A DNA stretch of 64,000 nt from Pseudomonas sp. WJP1 (GTDB lineage: Bacteria > Pseudomonadota > Gammaproteobacteria > Pseudomonadales > Pseudomonadaceae), in contig NZ_CP110128.1 of NCBI RefSeq assembly GCF_028471945.1, positions 1,042,501 through 1,106,500 on the forward strand. The letters run 5' to 3'. Each line of letters starts with the position of its first letter. Position 1 is the stretch's first letter. Below are positions 33,978 to 42,383 of this stretch, piece after piece. The position numbers and the translations under genes were made by a program. The notes under the pieces were generated by a model that saw only the letters and a list, made by a program, of their open reading frames with translations, was not told where the DNA came from and searched no databases.

Positions 33978-35530
33978 TGCTCGGCCTCCGAGGCTTGCAG
34001 ACCGAAGTCAGCGGGGAAGTACTTGAGGGCGCTGGCGACCGGATAGGAGGTCATGCCGCCCAACGCGCACAGCGAACCGTATTGCAGCGTGTCGCACAGG
34101 TCCTTGAGGATGATCACCTGCTGATCACGAGCGGCCTGATCTGGCGCGGCCAGCAGACGGTCGATCACCTCCACGCCCCGGGTCGAGCCGATGCGGCAGG
34201 GCGTACATTTGCCGCAGGATTCCTCGGCGCAGAACTGCATGGCGAAGCGCGCCATGTGGGCCATGTCCAATGTGTCATCCGCCACCACCACGCCACCGTG
34301 ACCGAGCATCGCGCCGATGGCGGCGAAGGCCTCGTAATCCAGCGGCGTATCGAATTGCGAAGGCGGCACCCAAGCGCCGAGCGGGCCGCCGACTTGCGCG
34401 GCTTTCAGCGGTCGACCACTGGCAGTACCGCCACCGTAGTCTTCCACCAGCTCGCGCAGGGTCAGGCCAAAGGCCCGTTCCACCAAGCCGCCGTGGCGAA
34501 TATTGCCCGCCAACTGGAAGGGCATGGTGCCCAGGGAACGGCCCATGCCGTAATCGCGATAGAACTGCGCACCCTTGGCCAGGATCAGCGGCACCGAGGC
34601 CAGGGTCAGCACGTTGTGCACCAGCGTTGGCAGGCCGAACAGGCCCTGCAACGCGGGGATCGGCGGCTTGGCGCGAACGATTCCGCGCTTGCCTTCCAGA
34701 GAGTCCAGCAACGCGGTTTCTTCACCGCAGATGTAGGCGCCGGCACCGACGCGAACTTCCATATCGAAGGCCTGGCCGCTGCCGCCGACATTGGCGCCCA
34801 GATACCCTGCTTCACGGGCGATGTTCAGCGCCTGGCGCAGGATGGCCACGGAGTCTGGATATTCCGAGCGCACATAGATGTAACCGAGGGTGGCGCCGAC
34901 GGTAATGCCGGCAATGGCCATGCCTTCGATCAGCAGGAAGGGGTCGCCTTCCATCAGCATGCGGTCGGCAAAAGTGCCGGAGTCGCCTTCGTCGGCGTTG
35001 CACACGATGTACTTCTGCGCAGCCTGAGTGCCACGCACCGTGCGCCATTTGATCCCGGCGGGGAAAGCCGCGCCGCCACGGCCACGCAGGCCCGAATCGA
35101 ACACCGCCGTCGCGGTCTGCTCGCCACCAATGGCGACGGCCCTTGTCAGGCCTTCGAAACCGCCGTGTGCGCGGTAGTCGTCCAGCGACAACGGCCGGGT
35201 AATACCGGCGCGGGCGAACAGCAGGCGTTGTTGAGATTTGAGATAAGGCAGCTCTTCCACCAGGCCCAGGGCCAGGGGATGGCTGGCGTCTTGTTGCAGC
35301 GCATCGAGCACGGATGGCACATCGTCTGCGGTCAACGGGCCGAAGCCGATCCGGCCTTGCGGGCTGTCCACTTCCAGCAGCGGCTCCAGCCAGTACAACC
35401 CGCGCGAGCTGGTGCGTTGCAGCTCCAGCGGCAGATTGCGTTCCTTGGCCTGAGTAATCAGCGCCGTCGATACCTCATCGGCCCCCACGGCACGGGCAAT
35501 AGAATCACAGGGCAGATAAAGAGTCGGCAT
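33974..35530 (-). CDS. fdsB: NAD-dependent formate dehydrogenase, beta (flavoprotein) subunit
   Basis: 518-aa NuoF-like diaphorase subunit from ATG 35530, with GGAGG upstream. The flavin/NADH site motif GLRGRGGAAFPAGIKW, GDSGTFADR, the GAGAYICGEETALLDSLEG block and the [4Fe-4S] ligand run ESCGKCTPCRIG are all present. A thioredoxin-like N-terminal segment (1-110) precedes the FMN domain. It transfers electrons from FdsA/FdsG to NAD+. Start overlaps the fdsG stop (TGATG). Confidence 0.94.
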   Translation of the reverse strand: MPTLYLPCDSIARAVGADEVSTALITQAKERNLPLELQRTSSRGLYWLEPLLEVDSPQGRIGFGPLTADDVPSVLDALQQDASHPLALGLVEELPYLKSQQRLLFARAGITRPLSLDDYRAHGGFEGLTRAVAIGGEQTATAVFDSGLRGRGGAAFPAGIKWRTVRGTQAAQKYIVCNADEGDSGTFADRMLMEGDPFLLIEGMAIAGITVGATLGYIYVRSEYPDSVAILRQALNIAREAGYLGANVGGSGQAFDMEVRVGAGAYICGEETALLDSLEGKRGIVRAKPPIPALQGLFGLPTLVHNVLTLASVPLILAKGAQFYRDYGMGRSLGTMPFQLAGNIRHGGLVERAFGLTLRELVEDYGGGTASGRPLKAAQVGGPLGAWVPPSQFDTPLDYEAFAAIGAMLGHGGVVVADDTLDMAHMARFAMQFCAEESCGKCTPCRIGSTRGVEVIDRLLAAPDQAARDQQVIILKDLCDTLQYGSLCALGGMTSYPVASALKYFPADFGLQASEAEQ

Positions 35531-36006
35531 CACGCGTCCTCCCGGCAAGCATCGAGCAACGCATCCAGCCGCTCGGCACTGAGCCGCGCATGCACCCGGC
35601 CATCCAGCTCCAGTGCCGGCGAGCAAGCACAGGCACCGAGGCAATAAACGGGGCGCAAACTGATGCTGCCATCAGCGCTGCTGCCGTGATCATCCAGTTG
35701 CAGCCGATCGCGCAACTGCGCAGCCAACTGCTCGGCCCCACGGCTCTGGCACGACTCCGCGCGGCACAAACGCAGAATATGGCGGGCTGGCGGCGAGGTA
35801 CGGAAATCATGGTAAAAACTGATCACCCCACGAACCTCCGCCTGACTCAGGTTGAGGGCATGGGCAATCTCGGGTACGGCCGCATCGGGGATGTAGCCAA
35901 TGCGTTCCTGAACATCATGAAGAATCGGCAACAGGGCGCCGGGAGTGCCCTTATGGCGCTCCAACAGGGTGTTGACCACAGACAGGTGCAACTCAACATC
36001 AGGCAT
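35530..36006 (-). CDS. fdsG: NAD-dependent formate dehydrogenase, gamma subunit
   Basis: 158-aa NuoE-like [2Fe-2S] subunit. Cluster cysteines are visible as CRAESCQSRG and VYCLGACACSP. It is the first gene of fdsGBAD, with close overlaps throughout the operon. The promoter should lie upstream of 36006, in a 750-bp gene-free stretch. No fdhD sulfurtransferase or formate transporter is adjacent. Confidence 0.94.
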   Translation of the reverse strand: MPDVELHLSVVNTLLERHKGTPGALLPILHDVQERIGYIPDAAVPEIAHALNLSQAEVRGVISFYHDFRTSPPARHILRLCRAESCQSRGAEQLAAQLRDRLQLDDHGSSADGSISLRPVYCLGACACSPALELDGRVHARLSAERLDALLDACREDA

Positions 36007-36755
36007 TCAGCAATCCTCACGGTCACGGACAAACCAGAAGGTCGTCGGTCGTCCGAAAGTGTCGGCTGCGGCACTCACACCACGTCACGGTATCGTGGCA
36101 TTTTCAGGCCGTTGGCCAGGGCACCCTGAGCGGGCATCTTGTGCGCCCGGCACGGTCTTCGCCGCACCTCGATTGGGCATAAAGGGCAGCTTGCCACGCG
36201 GCTGTTGATGGAACTGCACCAAAGCGACGTGCTCGGTTCTGCCTACGACTATGCATTAAGTCTAGATGAGTGCCGCAGGGGGCGTTCATACACTGGCCTA
36301 ATGCCAGAAGGGCTTGGCGATGGGTGATGTATAGCAAGCATTGCGGGTGGGAAGAAGCATCAGAAATGTGGGCAATTCTGCGGTGCAGATGCGCTGATCC
36401 AATCCGGAAAAAGCAGCGGTATGAAGTCTACCGCGTCACCGCGCAGCCAAATGCCACACAATAAAAAGCCCCGAAACCTGGAGGCTAATCCAAATACCGA
36501 ACAGCATGCAAAACTCCTGTGGGAGCGAGGCTGCTCGCGAAAGCGCCAGTCCAGCCAACACAAATGCCGAATGTGGTGCTGCATCAAAAAGCAACTCACC
36601 CACTCAGGCCAAACAATGCCAGTTAGCTCACCGCAATCCCTGTGGGAGCGGGCTTGCCCGCGAAAGCGCCAGTCCAACCAACACCAATGCTGAATATACC
36701 GCCGCAATCGCAAGCAACTCACCCCACAAGCACACACCTTACCAACACGCTACAG
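36007..36755. other. gene-free stretch with two REP-bearing direct repeats
   Basis: No convincing gene on either strand between fdsG and the DUF3077-type gene. The left part must hold the fds promoter, but no motif is recognised. The right part has two imperfect direct repeats of about 85 bp (about 36516-36603 and 36641-36725). Each starts with a GTGGGAGCG REP and continues GCGAAAGCGCCAGTCCA and CCAACAC. Confidence 0.6.
36516..36665. repeat. two REPs in direct orientation
   Basis: CCTGTGGGAGCGAGGCTGCTCGCGA (36516-36540) and CCTGTGGGAGCGGGCTTGCCCGCGA (36639-36663), each an imperfect hairpin, in the same orientation 123 bp apart. They differ in compensatory stem bases. Confidence 0.85.
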
Positions 36756-37067
36756 CTACTCCCCCTGAGCCGTCGTCGCCCGCTTTGCCGCCGACCCCAA
36801 CCCCCGATCCCGAGTAAGCACCTTCACCGCATCATCCACCAACGCCTTACTCATCGACGTCAAATAATGCGCCGCCCAGGCATGCCGATCGGTATCTCTG
36901 GCATAGGCAGCATCTTCAGTCAGCGTCTTGGCCAGAAACAGAAAATCAGAAGCCATCGACAACGCATCACCGAGCGGAACGCCGCGAGTGACGTGGAACA
37001 GTGGTTGATCGGAGCAGTAGATGGCGGGGGTTAAGCCGATGGTTTTTAGTTCGGGTTGTTCGGTCAT
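36756..37067 (-). CDS. DUF3077/DUF6124-type small protein
   Basis: 103-aa protein from ATG 37067 with a strong GGAGGTGG site. TEQPELKTIGLTPAIY, PLFHVTRGVPLGDALSMASDFL and a helical C-terminus match a small family of unknown function that is abundant and multicopy in Pseudomonas. No catalytic residues can be assigned and no membrane segment is seen. Probably helical and cytoplasmic. Monocistronic. Confidence 0.8.
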   Translation of the reverse strand: MTEQPELKTIGLTPAIYCSDQPLFHVTRGVPLGDALSMASDFLFLAKTLTEDAAYARDTDRHAWAAHYLTSMSKALVDDAVKVLTRDRGLGSAAKRATTAQGE

Positions 37068-37757
37068 TGGCCACCTCCGAGGATGGAGAGGCAATGGGGG
37101 AGGGCGTTACACGATTGGAAATTGCGTAGAGGGGAAAGCCAAATTTCAAACGGATTCATACTGCGCATCATGAAGCTCCTTAATTTGAAGAGCTACCACA
37201 ATTCGTTACCAAGCGAATGGGTGGCAGCTGTGCGCAGGTTGGTAAACCGGGAAATCAAGGAAACCGGCACGTCCGCAGACGTCCCACGCACAGCCGCCAT
37301 AACGCAGATCGCAGGCGAAAAAAAGCGCCTGCGAACGCATGGCACTGTTGCGCAGTGATTTACCTCGGGTTACCAAGCCCGGTCGCTGAATTGGCAGCGA
37401 CGCCGGAAGGGTATCGCGCAGACCCCGCTCCTGCAACTTTCGAAAGCCCTTTACTCGACGCTATCTCTCTAATAATCACTGGCATCACGCGCTGGAGGGA
37501 ATATTCCTACCGCTATCTAGGAGCTGCCTGACAGCTAGCCAAAGAGCTCTGTTTTAGGCTGCTCACAAGCGCACGCCATCGCCTGCAACAAAATCGTCGC
37601 AAACCTGCATAGACCCTGGTGTTTATCGCGGTTTTGTAACGAACACATTGACAGGGTCATCAGGCTTCGGCAGCATTAATCCCAATCGCGCCCGATCCTC
37701 TGGTGCTGGCTCAGTCCGGCATTACGTTCGGGCCTTCTTGTTTCTGGAACATGGAAG
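37068..37757. other. stretch without supported gene
   Basis: Short open frames occur on both strands, but none has a good ribosome site or recognisable product. A tract AACGCAGATCGCAGGCGAAAAAAAGCGCCTGCGAACGC (about 37300-37340) can form a GGCG/CGCC hairpin with AAAAAAA in its loop. Nothing else stands out. Confidence 0.4.
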
Positions 37758-38747
37758 TTGTCTACCCCAACCCCTCCGAAGCCGTTCCGTTCATACCCTG
37801 ATTTGGTTGCGCTGCTCGCCAGCAGGGGAATGCAAATCCATGACCTGTCTCGTGCAGAACGCAAGCTCGCGCAGCTAGGGTATTACCGCCTCAGTGGTTA
37901 CTGGTACCCGGCGCGAGAGTTCAAAATGAACTGCTCGCAGAAAGACATCTGCCCGGTCACGAGCAAGCCCTTGCGTCTCGACACGTTCCAGGCAGCGACC
38001 TCCTTCGACTCGGCCGTAGACCTTTACAAGTTCGATAAACGACTGCGAATGCTCATGCTGGACGCGATCGAGCGCCTGGAGGTTCACCTCAAGACAGTAA
38101 TGGCTCACGAGGTCGGTTATCACGACCCCATGGCATATACCAATGTGAAATTCATCCTGCACAAATGGACTCAGCCGTACACGGACAACCGCGGTATTAC
38201 ACGGAACAAGTGGAAAGAATGGAGCCAGAAGCAGCAGTCGCATATTGCGCGTAGCAAAGAGGACTGCATTCAGTGGCACTTTCGTGCCGGTAAGTCCATC
38301 CCCGTTTGGGTCGCGGTGGAGGCATGGGATTTCGGGGATCTCTCGGAATTCTTCGAGCTGCTCAACAGCAAGTATCAAAATCTCATACTCGCGCGTCTCG
38401 GCTTGAACAACGCCAAGATGCTCAGCCGGTGGATGCAGCAGGTCAGCCATTTGCGCAATCGCTGTGCCCACCATACCCGTATTTGGAATCAGGCCTCGCC
38501 TAATCCGTTAGCGGTCCCTCCTGAGTCGTATTTTCTGACGTTAAATCTAGATCAGCATGCGCTGAAGCGGCTGTACGGATTAATCACGGTCATTTGGTTT
38601 CTGCTGCGTAGGATCGCACCAGCTTCAACTTGGATAAATGAAGTCGCGGAACTGATGGACAGCAAGCCTGCTATGCCCGGATGTACCTTCAAATCGATGG
38701 GGTTTCCAGATGAAACAGGGTTACCTCGGAAGCTGTTCCGGGTCTAG
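37758..38747 (+). CDS. Abi family (Abi_2/AbiD-AbiF) protein
   Basis: 329-aa abortive-infection-type protein. Hallmarks are YYRLSGYWYP near the N-terminus, YKFDKRLRMLMLDAIERLEV in the middle, and a HEPN-type R-x4-H motif, Arg233-NRCA-His238 (LRNRCAHHTRIWN), that is the likely RNase site. The frame starts at TTG 37758; the nearest in-frame ATG would remove the conserved KPF segment, so TTG is preferred. Known relatives protect against phages by host shutdown. It stands alone, with no clear antitoxin adjacent. Confidence 0.82.
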   Translation: MSTPTPPKPFRSYPDLVALLASRGMQIHDLSRAERKLAQLGYYRLSGYWYPAREFKMNCSQKDICPVTSKPLRLDTFQAATSFDSAVDLYKFDKRLRMLMLDAIERLEVHLKTVMAHEVGYHDPMAYTNVKFILHKWTQPYTDNRGITRNKWKEWSQKQQSHIARSKEDCIQWHFRAGKSIPVWVAVEAWDFGDLSEFFELLNSKYQNLILARLGLNNAKMLSRWMQQVSHLRNRCAHHTRIWNQASPNPLAVPPESYFLTLNLDQHALKRLYGLITVIWFLLRRIAPASTWINEVAELMDSKPAMPGCTFKSMGFPDETGLPRKLFRV

Positions 38748-38948
38748 CTGGCTTTAGCCATCCCTTTGCCTATCTTCATTTTTGTCGCCTTTTTCTACAT
38801 GGCTTGTGGGATGTTTCCTGATTTTCTCAGCCATCTTGAGTTTCCCCTCTGTCCACGTACTTTGCGTTAAGCCACTCAACCCGAGTCGGCTTATCGATCG
38901 TTAACAGTGGTGCGCTATCTGGGGCGCCAGCAGAGAGGGAGATCAACA

Positions 38949-40346
38949 ATGGCACAAGGACATTTCATTCGCCTGGGTGACAAGACCACTTGCGGTGGCC
39001 AGGTTTTGGAAGCCGACACCCGAGTCATGATGTTCGGTATCGCCCATGCTCGTGAGGGCGACCGCGTTTCCTGCGGCAAGAACGACGAAACCTACACCAT
39101 CGTGGGAGGCGTCTCCTACATCAACAGTCATGGCAGGATCGTGGCGGGCTCGCTGGACAGCTACAGCACCTGCCCGTGCAGGGCCAGGTTGATCCCCTCG
39201 GTTTTCACCGCCACTTACGAATCGCGTAGCAGTGCTGCGCCCCAGGCCACAAGGGCCGCGCCCCAACCGACCACACCTCTCGCCGGCAATCCGGCACCAC
39301 GCTCAGCCGGTTTCGCGTCTGCGTCGAACACTCCCAAGCCAGTGCCCCTGGGCAGCGCAGCAACCCAGGAGCCAGGCTTCTACGTCGTCCCCAAGAGCAC
39401 CACCCGCGAACAGCTTGAAGCCTCCTTATTCACCCTGCGTGACCCGGCGTTGATGGGCAAATTCAAGCTGCTCAATCCCAACCTGCGCGACGTCAAAGCC
39501 GGTTCGATGATCGTGCTGGGCGACCCCAACAACTACCAGTGCACCCGTGAAGAAGCCCTGCTCATGGACGTGGCAGCCAAGACCAACCAGATCATTGAAA
39601 CACTCAGTCCCGAAGAAGCGGATTTCATGGTGCAGCACCGTGATGCCATCCAGACTTTCCTGGGCCATGGCTCGATCGCAATAGGCGTTGGCGCGAGTGT
39701 TCTCAAAAACAATCTGGATAACGTCAGCGACACCCTGAAAAAAATCGAAGCGTTGCATCAGCATTCATTCCTGCGCGATGGGCACCTGAACTCACCGACG
39801 TTTCTGGCAGAGCGCCAAAAGCTGCTCGCTCAACTCGATATCCACCTGACAAGTCTGACGCGCAAAGGTATCGGCTTCCCCGACCACCTCAATTTGAATC
39901 GTGCCATGTTCCTCTCGCCTCCCACTCTGGTTCACCGCTGGACGGAAGCCGGCGGCGTAGGGCGGATGCCGGGATATGCCACTCATCTGGAGGGGGTGGC
40001 CAGGGCTTCCAAATACCTCAAATACGGTGGTTGGGTCGGCACTGCGGTCGGAGGAGGTGCGTCGGCCATGAAGGTGCAGGATGTATGTACGGCTGGGAAT
40101 ACTGAGGCTTGCGAACGGGTTAAATTCACTGAGGCGGGGAGTTTTGCTGGCGGGGTCGGCGGCGGCGCCGCTGTTGGTGGCCTGTTATCCGCCCCTATTG
40201 TCGGTGGGCTTTGTGTTGGATTGGGAGTAGTAGGGGCGTTGGTGTGCGGTGTCGCCGTAGTTGGGGTCGGTTCTTATGCTGGCAGCCATTATGGTGCGAA
40301 GGGCGGTGAGTTTATGGGGGAGGTTATCTATGAGTCTACGAAATGA
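38949..40346 (+). CDS. PAAR-domain T6SS effector, putative pore-forming
   Basis: 465-aa protein from ATG 38949 (GGGAG upstream). N-terminal PAAR-like domain (MAQGHFIRLGDKTTCGG to about residue 90) caps the VgrG spike. A Pro/Ala linker (about 95-145) follows, then a LysM-like segment (PGFYVVPKSTT, LNPNLRDVKAGSMIVLG). The helical body ends in Gly/Val-rich hydrophobic helices (GGVGGGAAVGGLLSAPIVGG, LGVVGALVCGVAVVGVG). No enzyme motif is seen. The end suggests a membrane-inserting toxin, as in Tse4/Tme-type effectors (inference). The next gene overlaps by 4 bp and encodes a two-helix membrane protein, a plausible immunity protein. No other T6SS genes are in the window. Confidence 0.83.
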   Translation: MAQGHFIRLGDKTTCGGQVLEADTRVMMFGIAHAREGDRVSCGKNDETYTIVGGVSYINSHGRIVAGSLDSYSTCPCRARLIPSVFTATYESRSSAAPQATRAAPQPTTPLAGNPAPRSAGFASASNTPKPVPLGSAATQEPGFYVVPKSTTREQLEASLFTLRDPALMGKFKLLNPNLRDVKAGSMIVLGDPNNYQCTREEALLMDVAAKTNQIIETLSPEEADFMVQHRDAIQTFLGHGSIAIGVGASVLKNNLDNVSDTLKKIEALHQHSFLRDGHLNSPTFLAERQKLLAQLDIHLTSLTRKGIGFPDHLNLNRAMFLSPPTLVHRWTEAGGVGRMPGYATHLEGVARASKYLKYGGWVGTAVGGGASAMKVQDVCTAGNTEACERVKFTEAGSFAGGVGGGAAVGGLLSAPIVGGLCVGLGVVGALVCGVAVVGVGSYAGSHYGAKGGEFMGEVIYESTK

Positions 40347-40726
40347 CGGCCGCTGAATTGGTTGTCGGTAGTTTATGCGGCGTAGTGCTCGTCGGATTGT
40401 ACATTTGGATTGGGATTACCCTATATCTTGGCTACACCAAAGGCGAAGAGATGTCAGCGTATTTCAAAAGAAGCTCTTCGCTTATAACGCTATATACGAA
40501 CAAGCATAAGGGCCCATTTGGAAAGCTTCAGTTGGTAGGTGGCATAGCCGGTGTTGTCACCTTCCCTCGCTTTTTTATAAAGCGCGGCATAGCCAATGCT
40601 GAAGATGTCGAGAACTTTCCACTTCCATTTAGGCGCAAATTAATTATTTTGCAATGGAGTGTAATAGGATTGCTTACCACTTTGGTGTTCCTGGTTTCAT
40701 TATGGGAGTCAGGAGTGCTTAAATAA
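40343..40726 (+). CDS. putative membrane immunity protein 1
   Basis: 127-aa inner-membrane protein overlapping the effector stop by 4 bp (ATGA). Two main hydrophobic helices (about residues 7-30 and 103-123) flank a basic cytoplasmic or periplasmic loop with FPRFFIKRGIANAEDV and the anchor FRRKLIILQWS. It is a paralogue of the protein at 40917-41303. Location and membrane topology fit an immunity protein neutralising the pore-forming effector (inference). Confidence 0.75.
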   Translation: MTAAELVVGSLCGVVLVGLYIWIGITLYLGYTKGEEMSAYFKRSSSLITLYTNKHKGPFGKLQLVGGIAGVVTFPRFFIKRGIANAEDVENFPLPFRRKLIILQWSVIGLLTTLVFLVSLWESGVLK

Positions 40727-40827
40727 TGTGCCTGTGGATCTATGTTGTGTCTGATCGGTAGCTGGCTGGCTTAAGGCTAGCCAGTTCCGAGAATTAAACC
40801 GCAAGCTCAGAAATTTAGGTATGTTGA

Positions 40828-40920
40828 TTTGTAGTGGCAAGAGGACGCTTGGCTGTAGGGTTTGCCCTCGGCAAGACGGGTGAAAAAACTGGCGAAATAA
40901 TTTACGAGACCCTGAAATGA
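40828..40920 (+). pseudogene. orphan effector C-terminal remnant
   Basis: A short open frame with no start ends GKTGEKTGEIIYETLK and stop at 40918-40920. It matches the end of the PAAR effector (GAKGGEFMGEVIYESTK) and precedes the second immunity-like gene with the same ATGA overlap. It therefore looks like the last piece of a second effector tail, with upstream sequence degenerate (in-frame stop at 40825). Confidence 0.8.
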
Positions 40921-41303
40921 GCGTGAGTGCCGCGCAAAAGATATTTCTGTGTATCAGCATAATTGGTTTTAGCGGTCTTCTCATTTTCCTTGGCGTTGCG
41001 CTGCATTTGGCCTACACCAGAATGGATATGATGCTGGATCACTTGAAAAACTGCCCATCTATTATGGTTAGGGCTCAATTTAAGAATGGGGGGGCTTGGG
41101 GAAGGTTGTTCGTTCTGGCTGCAATAATGGGCGTTATGACTATGCCTAATATGTATCTTCGCGATGGCGGAGCCCACGCTAAGGATCTGCAAAGCTTTCC
41201 TGCGAAGCTCAGGCGCAAACTAATTGTTTTGCATTGGAGTGGGTTATTTTTTATTATTGTATTGCTTGGGCTTTTTGTAGTTAGCGCACTTGGCTTCGTT
41301 TAA
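40917..41303 (+). CDS. putative membrane immunity protein 2 (paralogue)
   Basis: 128-aa membrane protein resembling immunity protein 1: LAYTRMDMMLDHLKN versus LGYTKGEEMSAYFKR, MGVMTMPNMYLRDGGAHAKDL versus AGVVTFPRFFIKRGIANAEDV, and LRRKLIVLHWSGL versus FRRKLIILQWSVI. Two or three hydrophobic helices. Start ATG 40917 overlaps the stop of an orphan effector tail. It probably confers immunity to an effector variant once encoded here. Confidence 0.75.
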   Translation: MSVSAAQKIFLCISIIGFSGLLIFLGVALHLAYTRMDMMLDHLKNCPSIMVRAQFKNGGAWGRLFVLAAIMGVMTMPNMYLRDGGAHAKDLQSFPAKLRRKLIVLHWSGLFFIIVLLGLFVVSALGFV

Positions 41304-41448
41304 CAATGTTTGGAGTAAAGTTCACTGCGGAAAATGGAGTAGGAAAGGGAGCAATTGGAAAAATGGGCAGATTTTCCGTATGAAAATAAATCCAATTTTG
41401 CGGTCGTCCCTTTTTTTGCCCTTTCGACTCTTAAGATAAGGAATGATC

Positions 41449-41697
41449 ATGAAACTCATAGAATGGGCTAACCTCAAGGTCCTCTACAAGTGCAGTCGAA
41501 AACAACCTAACAAACTATTGCTCAAACGCGAAAATGCTCGCAGGTTATGGCCCATGTGGACGACTGCAGCTTCAACGATACTGCTCGTTGTGTTCGCCGG
41601 CTTAGCAAAAAGGGGGAAGATTTATTTTTTTGAAAATATTTCTGTTCCTTTTTTTTCAAAATTATGGCTGCGAAGCTCTTTCGTTCCTCAACTTTAG
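41449..41697 (+). CDS. small hypothetical membrane protein (doubtful)
   Basis: 82-aa frame from ATG 41449 with AAGGA upstream: a basic N-terminus (MKLIEWANLKVLYKCSRKQPNK), one hydrophobic segment (TAASTILLVVFAGLA), then KRGKIYFFENISVPFF, which is translated from the AT-rich repeat at about 41610-41660. The reading frame after residue 58 is therefore probably not original. No family recognised; could be a remnant truncated by the repeat. Confidence 0.35.
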   Translation: MKLIEWANLKVLYKCSRKQPNKLLLKRENARRLWPMWTTAASTILLVVFAGLAKRGKIYFFENISVPFFSKLWLRSSFVPQL

Positions 41698-42368
41698 ACC
41701 CAAAAGTGGGCTAGGGGAAAAGTGGAATAATTTATTATGGAATGAACTCGAAAATAAATCCGTCCCCATTTTTTTTGTGTACCTATTTGGAGGCATTTCT
41801 TCAAGATGTGGCTTTTTTTTATGCTCAATCTGTAAATGAACGCCTGAAACTAGCAAGAGTGCCTCACAATTATATCTACTGGAAAACCTCGGGTGAGGTA
41901 AAGGAGAAAGAGCTAGCTTTTAAATATGCAGATCATCCCTGTAGTAAAAAAGAAATTTCTGATTCAATATCCGCCAATCCTTATAGGACAATAAAGGCTT
42001 TTAAGTTTTTGGGTATTGATTTGTCAGTGTCTCAAGGAGTTATGAGTAATAAGGAATTGGTTGAGCAGATTGTTAGGAAGAGAAATAATATAATTCACCA
42101 CAATGATAAGGCTGTAGATGTGTCTTTTTCTGATGTCGTGTCTTATGTGGGTGTTTTTGTGTCATATATGAAGGCGGTAGGTGCTACGGTTCGCAGTTCT
42201 TTATGATTTTCAGGTTTTTGTAAAATTTTTCCATGGTGCTTGTAAGCGGCTGATTTTTTGGGGAAGAGGACGGATTTATTATTGGATCGATTTCGAAAAT
42301 AAATCTGTCCCCTTTTTTCCAATTTCGAAAATAAATCTGTCCCCTTTTTTCCAGTCCCCTTTTTTCCA
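41610..42368. repeat. dispersed AT-rich 'AAATAAATCTGTCCCC' element copies
   Basis: Degenerate copies occur at about 41610-41660, 41715-41780 and 42258-42368, and a further half at about 41380-41412. The last copy begins with an inverted pair (GGACGGATTTATT / AATAAATCTGTCC, about 42269-42310). It then repeats a 31-bp unit beginning TTTCGAAAATAAATCTGTCC at 42291 and 42323, plus a 15-bp partial unit. Such sequences occur as intergenic palindromes in many proteobacteria; mobility cannot be shown here. Confidence 0.65.
41742..42206 (+). CDS. HEPN-domain protein, probably N-terminally truncated
   Basis: 154-aa frame with LEAFLQDVAFFYAQSVNERL and a late R-x4-H motif, Arg114-NNII-His119 (VRKRNNIIHHND), typical of RiboL-PSP/MAE_28990-type HEPN proteins. 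The first about 12 residues (NSKINPSPFF) derive from the AT-rich repeat, so the original start is lost and the visible start at 41742 may be artificial. HEPN proteins are RNases or partners in defence and toxin-antitoxin systems. It lies in the AT-rich island between the immunity genes and the FRG protein. Confidence 0.65.
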   Translation: MNSKINPSPFFLCTYLEAFLQDVAFFYAQSVNERLKLARVPHNYIYWKTSGEVKEKELAFKYADHPCSKKEISDSISANPYRTIKAFKFLGIDLSVSQGVMSNKELVEQIVRKRNNIIHHNDKAVDVSFSDVVSYVGVFVSYMKAVGATVRSSL

Positions 42369-42383
42369 TTTTTTCCTTTTTAT

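Noticed and set aside
33977..35647. 556-codon frame opposite fdsB
   Set aside because: Antisense shadow of a well-conserved gene.
36007..36500. Small gene upstream of fdsG
   Set aside because: No frame with start, RBS and plausible product.
36360..36737. Minus-strand frame of 125 codons over the REP region
   Set aside because: Translation of repeats (QARSHR, QPRSHR blocks) with no RBS; typical REP artefact.
37206..37531. Short frames on both strands upstream of the Abi gene
   Set aside because: No ribosome site, no recognisable family and mutually overlapping; not enough support.
41304..41380. Possible third effector tail (frame containing GVGKGAIGKMGR)
   Set aside because: Gly-rich but too short and without the GE(V/I)IYE end seen in the real tail and in the remnant.
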